From JBDTRY01 sp039931435 (GTDB taxonomy: Bacteria > Acidobacteriota > Thermoanaerobaculia > Gp7-AA8), in contig JBDTRY010000258.1 in the NCBI GenBank assembly GCA_039931435.1, positions 1-5,392 of the forward strand: a stretch of 5,392 nt of DNA. The letters run 5' to 3'. This document shows positions 1-5,392 of the stretch, piece after piece; within the stretch, counting starts at the first letter, position 1, and every line of letters begins with the position of its first letter. Below the pieces are notes generated by a model. That model was not told the origin of the DNA, made no database searches, and worked only from the letters and a program-made list of their open reading frames with translations. Both the position numbers and the translations under genes were made by a program.

Positions 1-590
1 TTTCCTTTCTGGCAGCGGACGCGCACAAGTGGATGCTCGGTCCCGAAGGAGCGGCAATTTTTTATTGCGCCGCCGAGGCGCGCGATCTGCTGGAGCCGCT
101 CGAGAGCGGATGGATGAACATTCAGCACGCCCGGGAGTTTCGGGGTTCTCCGGGGAATCTGCTTGCCGATGGACGCCGCTTCGAGGCAGGCTCGCTGAGC
201 ACGAATACGATTTACGGTGCGACGGCCTCTCTGGCGCTTCTGGAAGAGACGGGGATCGAAGAGATCGAGCGCGAGGTGATCCGGCTGGCCACGCGGCTGG
301 CGGATGGGCTGGAGCGGTCGGGAATCAGTATCGGGACTCCGCGGCCGATTCGCAGCGGGATCGTGGCAGCGGTTCCACCCGTTGTAGATTCCGAGAGATT
401 GAAGGCTCTTTCGACCCAGGGTCTCCCGGCGAATGTGCGCCTCTCCTCGCTCGGTGCCATCCACCGCTGGCTCGAGCACAAAGGGGTCGTCTGCGCGTCA
501 CGAGAGGGATTTCTGCGGTTTTCGCCCCATTTTTACAACGATGATGGCGAAGTGGATCGGGTCATCGACCTGATGGCGTCCCTGCTTTGA
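1..590 (+). CDS. Class V PLP-dependent aminotransferase (cysteine desulfurase/isopenicillin N epimerase-like), 3' part only
   Basis: The gene runs in from the left edge; the first complete codon is at base 3 and 195 residues are visible. Family members are usually about 380-400 residues, so roughly the N-terminal half is missing. The fragment opens with ADAHKWMLGPEG, the class V signature around the lysine that forms the Schiff base with pyridoxal phosphate (Lys at bases 27-29). Further on are RFEAGSLSTNTIYGA, the usual Arg/Glu-Gly-Ser/Thr segment at the active site and dimer interface, and near the C-terminus FLRFSPHFYND, the standard end of the small domain. Known relatives include cysteine desulfurases, isopenicillin N epimerase-like proteins and selenocysteine lyases. 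The visible part does not settle the substrate, and I see no obvious mobile cysteine-loop motif typical of NifS/IscS. Fold and cofactor are secure; the exact reaction is not. The TGA stop is at 588-590, and rmuC starts 72 bases later on the same strand. Confidence 0.9.
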   Translation, partial: SFLAADAHKWMLGPEGAAIFYCAAEARDLLEPLESGWMNIQHAREFRGSPGNLLADGRRFEAGSLSTNTIYGATASLALLEETGIEEIEREVIRLATRLADGLERSGISIGTPRPIRSGIVAAVPPVVDSERLKALSTQGLPANVRLSSLGAIHRWLEHKGVVCASREGFLRFSPHFYNDDGEVDRVIDLMASLL

Positions 591-612
591 TTCGGGAGCC
601 GATTGACGCCGG

Positions 613-627
613 TCCGGGATTCCCGGA
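613..627. repeat. Perfect 15-base palindrome (7-1-7) upstream of rmuC
   Basis: TCCGGGA at 613-619 and its reverse complement TCCCGGA at 621-627 flank a single base. The site lies in the only sizeable gap of the left block, 35 bases before the rmuC start codon. As RNA it could form a 6-bp stem with a 3-base loop, but no T-run follows, so it is a poor intrinsic terminator for the aminotransferase gene. A TTGACG resembling a -35 box lies just upstream at 603-608, so the palindrome would fall in the spacer of a weak candidate promoter. An operator is possible but unproven. Confidence 0.4.
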
Positions 628-651
628 ACATGACAAATAACGAAGTTCTAT

Positions 652-657
652 AAGGAA
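652..657 (+). promoter_or_regulatory. Ribosome binding site of rmuC
   Basis: AAGGAA lies 5 bases before the ATG at 663. It is a close match to the anti-Shine-Dalgarno complement at normal spacing, and it fixes the rmuC start. A TATAAG overlapping it at 649-654 resembles a -10 box, but a transcript starting about 7 bases after it would lack the binding site, so I read the element as a ribosome binding site only. Confidence 0.75.
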
Positions 658-662
658 ACCTG

Positions 663-2108
663 ATGATCGTGCTGATCGCGGTGGCGGGAGTGTTGGTTGG
701 TCTCCTGGTGGGCTGGTTGCTGGCGAAGGCGCGCAGCACTGCAGCACTGGAGCGAACGGGTGCGGAACGGGACCTCGCGCTGCGGGAGCGGGAACGAATC
801 GAGACATCGCTCGCGACCAGTCGTGCCGCGCTGCAGGCAGAGCAGCAGTTGAGGATTACTGCCGAAACCCGCCTCTCGGATCAGCAGCGGCAGCTGGAGT
901 CGAATTTCGCCTTCGTCCAGGAGTCGCGCCAACAGATGGAGGGTGCTTACGCGAGGCTCTCTCATGACGCCCTGAATGCTGCGGTAGAGCGGATCAGCCA
1001 GCTGGTGAAGCCTTCCCTTGAGGGGACAAAAGGGGAGATCGTCACCACTCTCAATTCGAAAAAGACCGAAATCGAAGCTCTTCTTCAGCCGCTGAAGGAG
1101 ATGCTCGTCCAGTATCAGCAGGAGTTTCGAGGAACGGAAGAGAAGCGAATCGGCGACCAGTCGTCGGTCCAGGAGCAGATCAGGCAATTGCTGGAAGCGA
1201 CCCGCGAGACCCGGTCGGAGGCCTCGAAGCTCTCTCGCGCTCTGGGAAGTTCGAAGGGTGGGGGAAACTGGGGTGAGGTAGCGCTCCGTCGGTGCGTGGA
1301 GATCGCCGGGTTGACTGAACATTGTGACTTCGAGGTTCAGTCGACCTTTCTGAACGACGAAAAGCATTTGGTGCGTCCGGACATGATTGTCCGCCTTCCG
1401 CACGACCGTCTGATCTTCGTCGATGCCAAAGCACCGAAAGAAGCGTTTGACCAGGCCATGGCCGAGCTCGACGAACCGGCACGGGTGAGGCTGCTGGAGG
1501 TTCATGCCAGGAATGTACGCAGGCACGTCGAGGAACTCAGCCGCAGAAAGTATCCGACCATCGACGAGAATTCAATCGACTTCACGGTGCTGTTCATGCC
1601 CTCGGATCAATGGCTTTCCGCCGCACTGGCCGCCGATCCCGCTCTCTTCGAGCTGTCTCTGGGAAAGAAAGTGATCCTCGCTTCGCCGACGCTTCTCATC
1701 CCCGTTCTGCGCGTGGTCTCGTCGGCGTGGAATGTAGAGAGAGCGGAAGAGAACGCCAGAAAGACGCTGAAGATCGGACAGGAGCTCTACGACCGCTTCG
1801 TGAAGGTCTTTGATGACGTGGAAGGTGTCGGGAAAGCTCTGAACGGCGCCGTGAAAAAGTACAACGAGGCCATTCGTTCCATCGACACCAGGCTGGTGCC
1901 GAAGGTCGTGGAGTTGTCGCGAGTAGTGGAGAGCAGCAAGGAAACGCCCGAGCTGCAGCCCATCGACTTGACTGCTCTGGAGTCGACGAAGATGCCCGGT
2001 CCGATGCGCCTGCCCATCGCCGAGCTTCAACAGGAGGAGCTGTTCCTCGAGGAACCGGCCACCGAAGACGAGCCGGAAAACGACGAGGCGGCAATCGCCA
2101 AGGGCTGA
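663..2108 (+). CDS. rmuC: RmuC-family DNA recombination protein
   Basis: The protein has 481 residues, close to the roughly 475 of E. coli RmuC. Residues 2-21 form a hydrophobic, glycine-rich membrane helix followed by basic residues, so the bulk is expected in the cytoplasm. Residues 25-190 are rich in Glu, Gln, Arg and Leu and look like a long coiled coil. The RmuC domain follows: GNWGE (201-205), RPDMIV (238-243), VDAK (253-256), KYP (296-298), FMPSDQWL (311-318), WNVER (356-360) and KKYNEA (398-403). The Glu of GNWGE, the Asp of RPD and the Asp and Lys of VDAK fit the PD-(D/E)xK nuclease-like core proposed for this family. Residues 453-481 are an acidic tail. In E. coli, loss of RmuC raises inversion between short inverted repeats; the family is thought to act on DNA structures or foreign DNA, but its biochemistry is poorly defined. 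The ATG at 663 has a good ribosome binding site. The DUF4230 gene begins 22 bases downstream. Confidence 0.95.
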   Translation: MIVLIAVAGVLVGLLVGWLLAKARSTAALERTGAERDLALRERERIETSLATSRAALQAEQQLRITAETRLSDQQRQLESNFAFVQESRQQMEGAYARLSHDALNAAVERISQLVKPSLEGTKGEIVTTLNSKKTEIEALLQPLKEMLVQYQQEFRGTEEKRIGDQSSVQEQIRQLLEATRETRSEASKLSRALGSSKGGGNWGEVALRRCVEIAGLTEHCDFEVQSTFLNDEKHLVRPDMIVRLPHDRLIFVDAKAPKEAFDQAMAELDEPARVRLLEVHARNVRRHVEELSRRKYPTIDENSIDFTVLFMPSDQWLSAALAADPALFELSLGKKVILASPTLLIPVLRVVSSAWNVERAEENARKTLKIGQELYDRFVKVFDDVEGVGKALNGAVKKYNEAIRSIDTRLVPKVVELSRVVESSKETPELQPIDLTALESTKMPGPMRLPIAELQQEELFLEEPATEDEPENDEAAIAKG

Positions 2109-2130
2109 GGGCGAAAAGAATTTCACTGCT

Positions 2131-2784
2131 GTGCGTTCTGTTGGCCCCGTCATGCGCGATCGATTGTTTCGCGCGGCGATCGTCATCTTCGTGCTCGCCG
2201 CAGTAGGCCTGGCTGCGTTTGTCCTCTTGCGGACCGGCGTGCGTGTGGTTCGGGCCAGAGTCCTGGACAAGCACGAGGAATCCGTTGACATCAGTGCCCT
2301 GGTCACCCAGATCCGGGAGCTGAGCCGCCTGGAGACGGCTTCCATGCGCATCGTTCAGGTGAGCAAGACCGACCAGACGTATGGGGTCGTCCCCGGTTCT
2401 CTGGCAGGTGATTCGATCACGCTCATGGCCGTCGGCGACGTCATTGCCGGAATCGATCTCTCTCACATTACCGAGAAGGATGTTCGCGTTTCGCCCGACA
2501 GGGTTCTGACGTTGCGGCTGCCTCCGGCGACGATTCTCGTCACCCGGATCGACAATACCCAGACTCACGTCTTGACGCGAAAGACGGGCATGCTCACCAA
2601 GGCTGATGAAGGACTGGAGGGCCGCGCCAGGCAACACGCCGAAGCGCAGGTGCGCCGGGAGTCATTGAACCGCGGGATCCTCGATCTGGCCAGCGCCAAC
2701 GCCGAGAAGAAACTTGCCTCGTTTCTGCATACGATTGGTTTCGAACAAATCCGGTTCGAGCACGCCGTTGCCCCCGCTCAATAG
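2131..2784 (+). CDS. Membrane-anchored DUF4230 domain protein
   Basis: The protein has 217 residues from the GTG at 2131. A hydrophobic segment at about 14-34, preceded by arginines, predicts a single N-terminal membrane anchor with the rest outside the cytoplasm. The remainder matches my recollection of the DUF4230 family: VTQIRELSRLETA (58-70), AVGDVIAGIDL (100-110), a beta-rich stretch with LPPATIL (130-136), then a helix holding RGILDLASANAEKKL (181-195) and a closing LHTIGFEQIRF (199-209). The family has no established biochemical role. The start is uncertain: an in-frame ATG lies at 2152, seven codons later, and neither has a strong ribosome binding site (only the purine-rich GAAAAGAA, 10 bases before the GTG). 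The membrane helix survives with either start. The 22-base gap to rmuC suggests one transcript. The stop codon overlaps the end of the convergent unknown gene by 7 bases. Confidence 0.85.
   Translation: MRSVGPVMRDRLFRAAIVIFVLAAVGLAAFVLLRTGVRVVRARVLDKHEESVDISALVTQIRELSRLETASMRIVQVSKTDQTYGVVPGSLAGDSITLMAVGDVIAGIDLSHITEKDVRVSPDRVLTLRLPPATILVTRIDNTQTHVLTRKTGMLTKADEGLEGRARQHAEAQVRRESLNRGILDLASANAEKKLASFLHTIGFEQIRFEHAVAPAQ
2778..2784. other. Tail-to-tail overlap of two convergent genes
   Basis: The DUF4230 gene ends with TAG at 2782-2784 on the plus strand, and the unknown minus-strand gene ends with TGA at 2780-2778. The coding regions therefore share 7 bases. No intergenic space exists for a conventional bidirectional terminator. 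A 5-bp stem (GCCGG at 2787-2791, CCGGC at 2800-2804) lies nearby, inside the minus-strand gene, but has no T-run on either strand. Confidence 0.9.
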
Positions 2785-3845
2785 TCGCCGGACGGTTGCC
2801 CGGCTCCGTAATCCCTCCGCAGACGCCAGTTCTGATGGACATCCTCGAAGAAGGCAGCGCGGCCGCAGTCGAGCCATTCGGTCAGCGCGTCGACCACGAT
2901 CTCTTCCAGAGATTCGATGATCGACAGACTGGCCGCGGCGGCGATCACGGTCAAAGGCTTGCTCAGTTGCGCGACGGTTTTCGCGGACCGTAGAAGCATC
3001 CATCCCAGTTCCGCGTCACTCTTCATACGAATGAGACGGGACCCGGCGTGCGTCAACAGCACCGCTGCATTCCAGTTCGATTTTTCGCCGTCACCGGGGA
3101 GCTGAACGAACTCGCCGAGCTGCCGCTCCATCGCCAGCGCGGCAATATGCCGCTCCGTAGCCACGCCGATGAGGTCCAGGTCGGAATGGAATAGAACGTC
3201 GTAACTCTCTTCGTCTTCGTCGGCGAACAACTCCCCGGCAATACTGCTTTTGGCCGTTGGATCGAGATCTATGGAAACCGCGGCGAGGAATGATCCGCCG
3301 TTGTCTGCGACGAGATCGGCCAGTTCCTCCAGATTCGGCATCGAGGTGGTCTGCGGGAAGATCACTGGTACGAACGCGCCCCAGTGCCACTCGCTTTCGT
3401 GCGCGTTGCGGAAGAGCGGGCGGAGAGCGTCGAGATCCAGTGGCCACGTGGATATCGTCAGAACCTGGCGCGCTCCCTCATGGCCCGCCGGGACGCGGCC
3501 TTCCGTGGAGATCAGCACCGACGTATCGAGCGCGCGCGCGTGCAGAAACTCGGACGCCACCTGACCCCGTCGGAACACGGATTCGGCGAGGCCCGTGGCC
3601 TCGACCATGACCGGGCCGGTGAGCGTATTGTGCAGGTCTTCTCTTTCGAGAAGGTCGACAATGTCGTCTGCTACATCCACGAGAGCATCGGGCACCCCGG
3701 TGGCCTCCAGTTGCAGATGGTCAACGAAAACCGGAGCGGCTCGAGGCGAGGAGTAGGGGGCAACGACGGTGCGGGCGCCAAATGGAATTTCCGGGGCCAC
3801 GGTGCGGTGCAGGTTCAGCTTCCGCGATTTGCGATAGGTGATCAC
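2778..3845 (-). CDS. Unrecognised 355-residue protein, third gene of the riboflavin block
   Basis: I do not recognise the family. The start is a GTG at 3845-3843 that overlaps the TGA stop of ribE (3844-3842) by four bases (GTGA), a layout typical of translational coupling. That overlap is the main reason for this start; an AGG sits directly against the GTG at a spacing too short for a normal ribosome binding site. The protein looks soluble: no signal peptide and no clear membrane helix. It begins with a basic stretch (residues 4-14), has an acidic patch FADEDEES (207-214), a hydrophobic alanine-rich stretch LTVIAAAASLSII (298-310), and only one cysteine (327), which argues against an iron-sulfur or radical-SAM enzyme. 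DLDPT (193-197), after a short hydrophobic run, superficially resembles HAD motif I, but the remaining HAD motifs are not convincing. Frame length and coupling support a real gene. The role is unknown; location suggests, without proof, a link to flavin metabolism. Confidence 0.85.
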   Translation of the reverse strand: MITYRKSRKLNLHRTVAPEIPFGARTVVAPYSSPRAAPVFVDHLQLEATGVPDALVDVADDIVDLLEREDLHNTLTGPVMVEATGLAESVFRRGQVASEFLHARALDTSVLISTEGRVPAGHEGARQVLTISTWPLDLDALRPLFRNAHESEWHWGAFVPVIFPQTTSMPNLEELADLVADNGGSFLAAVSIDLDPTAKSSIAGELFADEDEESYDVLFHSDLDLIGVATERHIAALAMERQLGEFVQLPGDGEKSNWNAAVLLTHAGSRLIRMKSDAELGWMLLRSAKTVAQLSKPLTVIAAAASLSIIESLEEIVVDALTEWLDCGRAAFFEDVHQNWRLRRDYGAGQPSGDY

Positions 3846-4447
3846 CTGCCGGGCCGCATATACGGAGTGAGCATCCGCTGGGCGAATTTCGCCATGATGT
3901 CGAATTCGAGATTGACGGAGTCTCCCACGGCGGCGGCTCCGAGGTTGGTCATTTCCAGAGTCTCGGGAATGAGCGCCACGGAAAATGAAGAATCATCCGG
4001 GTCGACCGCGGTGAGGGAGACGCCGTCTACGGCAATGGAGCCCTTGTCGACAACCAGCGGCCCGTAGCGAAGAGGGAAACTCCAGCGATACGTAATGAAC
4101 TGACCCTCCCGGCGAACCTTCACCAGAGCACCGATGGTGTCGACGTGACCCTGCACGAGATGACCCCCGAGGCGATCGGAGAGACGGAGGGACCGCTCGA
4201 TATTCACGCGCATCCCGCTGCTGAGATTACCGATCGTGGTTCGCGAGAGCGTTTCCGGCGAAAGGTCGGCGGAAAAAGCGTTGCCATCCGGGTCCACCAC
4301 GGTGAGGCAGACGCCATTCACGGCGACGCTCTCGCCGCGTTCGGCGTGGAACTCCGCGGGCAGCTCGTGGAGGCGGAGTCGCGATCCGTGCTCACCCGGC
4401 AGCAACTCCGCGACGATGGCGGTCTGATGGATGATTCCAGTGAACAT
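3842..4447 (-). CDS. ribE: Riboflavin synthase, alpha chain
   Basis: The protein has 201 residues, normal for this family. The enzyme converts two molecules of 6,7-dimethyl-8-ribityllumazine into riboflavin plus 5-amino-6-ribitylaminouracil in the cytoplasm; the family is usually trimeric. It begins with the hallmark MFTGII and contains two lumazine-binding repeats. Repeat 1 (about 1-93) has SVAVNGVCLTV (40-50), LSPETL (62-67) and VNIERS (81-86). Repeat 2 (about 94-190) has GGHLVQGHVDT (94-104), KGSIAVDGVSLT (135-146), IPETLEMTNLG (160-170) and VNLEFD (178-183). Cys47 and His101 appear to correspond to the conserved Cys and His reported at the active site. The ATG at 4447-4445 follows a good ribosome binding site. 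ribD ends 24 bases upstream, and the next gene overlaps the stop codon, so this is the middle gene of an apparent ribD-ribE-unknown operon. The symbol varies in the literature (ribC in E. coli, ribE elsewhere). Confidence 0.96.
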   Translation of the reverse strand: MFTGIIHQTAIVAELLPGEHGSRLRLHELPAEFHAERGESVAVNGVCLTVVDPDGNAFSADLSPETLSRTTIGNLSSGMRVNIERSLRLSDRLGGHLVQGHVDTIGALVKVRREGQFITYRWSFPLRYGPLVVDKGSIAVDGVSLTAVDPDDSSFSVALIPETLEMTNLGAAAVGDSVNLEFDIMAKFAQRMLTPYMRPGR

Positions 4448-4455
4448 ATTCTTTG

Positions 4456-4459
4456 TCCT
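4456..4459 (-). promoter_or_regulatory. Ribosome binding site of ribE
   Basis: Read on the minus strand, AGGA lies 8 bases before the ribE ATG, inside the 24-base gap after the ribD stop. It supports the MFTGII start. The gap is too small for an FMN riboswitch; any such element would lie upstream of ribD, outside the window. Confidence 0.65.
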
Positions 4460-4471
4460 GTAGACCTCAGC

Positions 4472-5392
4472 TTACCCCAGTCGTCTCGGCTCCGAGTTCC
4501 GTTCATCTACGCCTGAGCTGCCGGGATAGGCTGTGATCATCAGATCAGGCCCCGCCGGTTTGCTCTCCACAAAGCGAAATCGCAAGGCGTCTTCCAGACG
4601 CTTGAGAGGTGCCGAAGAGAAGATGGCATTCTCCGAGCTCCCGCCGGCGAAAATCGGAGCCACGAACAAGATCATTTTCTGCCAGAGCTGGCGCACAATG
4701 AACTCTGAGAGCACCGCGGAACCCCCTTCGACGATCACCGAGCGAACGCCCCGCCGAGCGAGATCTTCCAGCACTTCATCGAGGTCCACTCTGCCTTCGT
4801 TGCTGTGAATCGAAACGACCTCCGCCGACTGGCGCCTTTCCTTCCAGAACTCTGCACGCGCCGTGTAGAGCAGTGTCGGGTCACCATCCGTCAGAACCTC
4901 AGCGCCGGCCTCAAGCGTTGCGCGTCCGTCGAGCACGATGCGGGTCCATCCAGCGACAGCGGTGTTCAGGCCCTGGCGTCGCGTCAGCCGGGGATTGTCG
5001 GCGGCGACAGTCCCGGCGCCGACGAGAATGGAGTCGTACTCTTCCCGCAACTCCAGGCTCGAGCGCCGCGACTGCTCCGAGGTTATCCACTGCGACTGGC
5101 CCGTGATTGTGGACAACTTTCCGTCCAGCGACATGGCCGCCTTCAACAGGACAAACGGCCGCCCGCATCGGACGGAATGCAGGAACACTTCATTCAAATG
5201 AGCGGCCCGGTCTTCCAGCAGACCGACGCCGACTCCGATTCCACGTTCACGAAGCCTGGCGATGCCCGAGCCGGCGGCATGCAGCGAAGGGTCTTCAATT
5301 GCCACGACCACGCGCGCCACGCCGGCCTCGATCAATGCCTCTGCGCATGGCGGTGTTCGGCCATGGTGCGAGCAGGGCTCGAGGTTGACGAA
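4472..5392 (-). CDS. ribD: RibD, bifunctional pyrimidine deaminase/reductase, 5' end beyond the window
   Basis: RibD deaminates 2,5-diamino-6-ribosylamino-4(3H)-pyrimidinone 5'-phosphate and then reduces the ribosyl side chain with NADPH. The visible 306 residues start in frame at base 5392. By comparison with the roughly 367-residue E. coli protein, about 65-70 N-terminal residues are missing, including the His-Ala-Glu zinc motif. Residues 5-16, EPCSHHGRTPPC, carry the two zinc-binding cysteines (7 and 16) of the deaminase. The reductase domain shows LLKAAMSLDGK (82-92), GQSQWITS (98-105), GAGTVAADNPRLT (125-137), VEGGS (221-225) and LFVAPIFAGG (242-251). The usual DPNPxVxGxG loop after the zinc site reads DPSLHAAGSG (residues 24-33). 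A tail of about 15 residues rich in Glu and Arg follows the last conserved strand. The TAA stop is at 4474-4472; ribE follows 24 bases later on the same strand, consistent with co-transcription. Confidence 0.96.
   Translation of the reverse strand, partial: FVNLEPCSHHGRTPPCAEALIEAGVARVVVAIEDPSLHAAGSGIARLRERGIGVGVGLLEDRAAHLNEVFLHSVRCGRPFVLLKAAMSLDGKLSTITGQSQWITSEQSRRSSLELREEYDSILVGAGTVAADNPRLTRRQGLNTAVAGWTRIVLDGRATLEAGAEVLTDGDPTLLYTARAEFWKERRQSAEVVSIHSNEGRVDLDEVLEDLARRGVRSVIVEGGSAVLSEFIVRQLWQKMILFVAPIFAGGSSENAIFSSAPLKRLEDALRFRFVESKPAGPDLMITAYPGSSGVDERNSEPRRLG

Noticed and set aside
733..748. Tandem 8-base repeat GCAGCACT x2 in early rmuC
   Set aside because: Only two copies within coding sequence encoding a Ser/Thr-Ala-Ala region; the length is not a multiple of three and no further copies are seen, so it is probably chance.
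648..1526. Long open frame antisense to the first half of rmuC (about 290 codons)
   Set aside because: It lies entirely opposite a well-supported rmuC frame, matches no family I recognise, and is a common by-product of high-GC codon bias. The same applies to the long antisense frames within 1572-2637.
2787..2804. Small GC-rich hairpin near the convergent gene ends as a terminator
   Set aside because: The stem is only 5 bp with an 8-base loop and has no T-run on either strand, so it does not meet the pattern of an intrinsic terminator.
3529..3542. Alternating GC run (CGCGCGCG-type)
   Set aside because: Short and inside the unknown gene, where it encodes a His-Ala-Arg-Ala stretch; expected in GC-rich coding DNA.
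3384..4067. Plus-strand open frame of about 227 codons opposite the unknown gene and ribE
   Set aside because: Its 3' part runs antisense to the clearly conserved riboflavin synthase, and its low-complexity Arg/Gly/Ser-rich composition looks like a shadow frame.
5083..5116. Two DnaA-box-like 9-mers facing each other (TTATCCACT at 5083-5091; TTGTCCACA on the minus strand at 5116-5108)
   Set aside because: Both fall within ribD codons; the first encodes the conserved Trp-Ile-Thr of the reductase motif. Two sites without an AT-rich region or dnaA/dnaN context do not suggest an origin.

Overview
The window is a GC-rich stretch of bacterial chromosome (by eye about 60% G+C) that is almost entirely coding. 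It holds six protein genes in two converging blocks. Nothing in it looks mobile: I see no transposase, integrase, tRNA, rRNA or CRISPR array. The gene content is housekeeping or metabolic and does not fix the species. The coding style would suit a free-living, high-GC, Gram-negative-type bacterium such as an Acidobacteriota-like environmental lineage, but that is only a guess.

Left block, plus strand, bases 1-2784. It starts with the C-terminal half of a class V (NifS/CsdA fold) PLP-dependent aminotransferase, cut by the window edge just before its PLP lysine. After a 72-base gap containing a perfect 7-1-7 palindrome and a good ribosome binding site comes a full-length RmuC-family protein: N-terminal membrane helix, long coiled coil and nuclease-like RmuC domain. 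A small membrane-anchored DUF4230 protein follows 22 bases later.

Right block, minus strand, reading from 5392 down to 2778. It starts with ribD, a bifunctional deaminase/reductase cut at its N-terminus by the window edge. Then come ribE (riboflavin synthase alpha chain, complete, 24 bases after ribD) and an unrecognised 355-residue protein whose GTG start overlaps the ribE stop by four bases. RibD carries out the second and third steps of the pyrimidine branch of riboflavin synthesis, and RibE makes riboflavin from 6,7-dimethyl-8-ribityllumazine. The unknown third gene appears translationally coupled to ribE and is the least explained item here.

The two blocks meet tail to tail with a 7-base overlap of the DUF4230 gene and the unknown gene, leaving no room for an ordinary intergenic terminator. 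No gene-free stretch exceeds 300 bases; the longest is the 72-base gap before rmuC. I did not find a clear new defence or mobile system.
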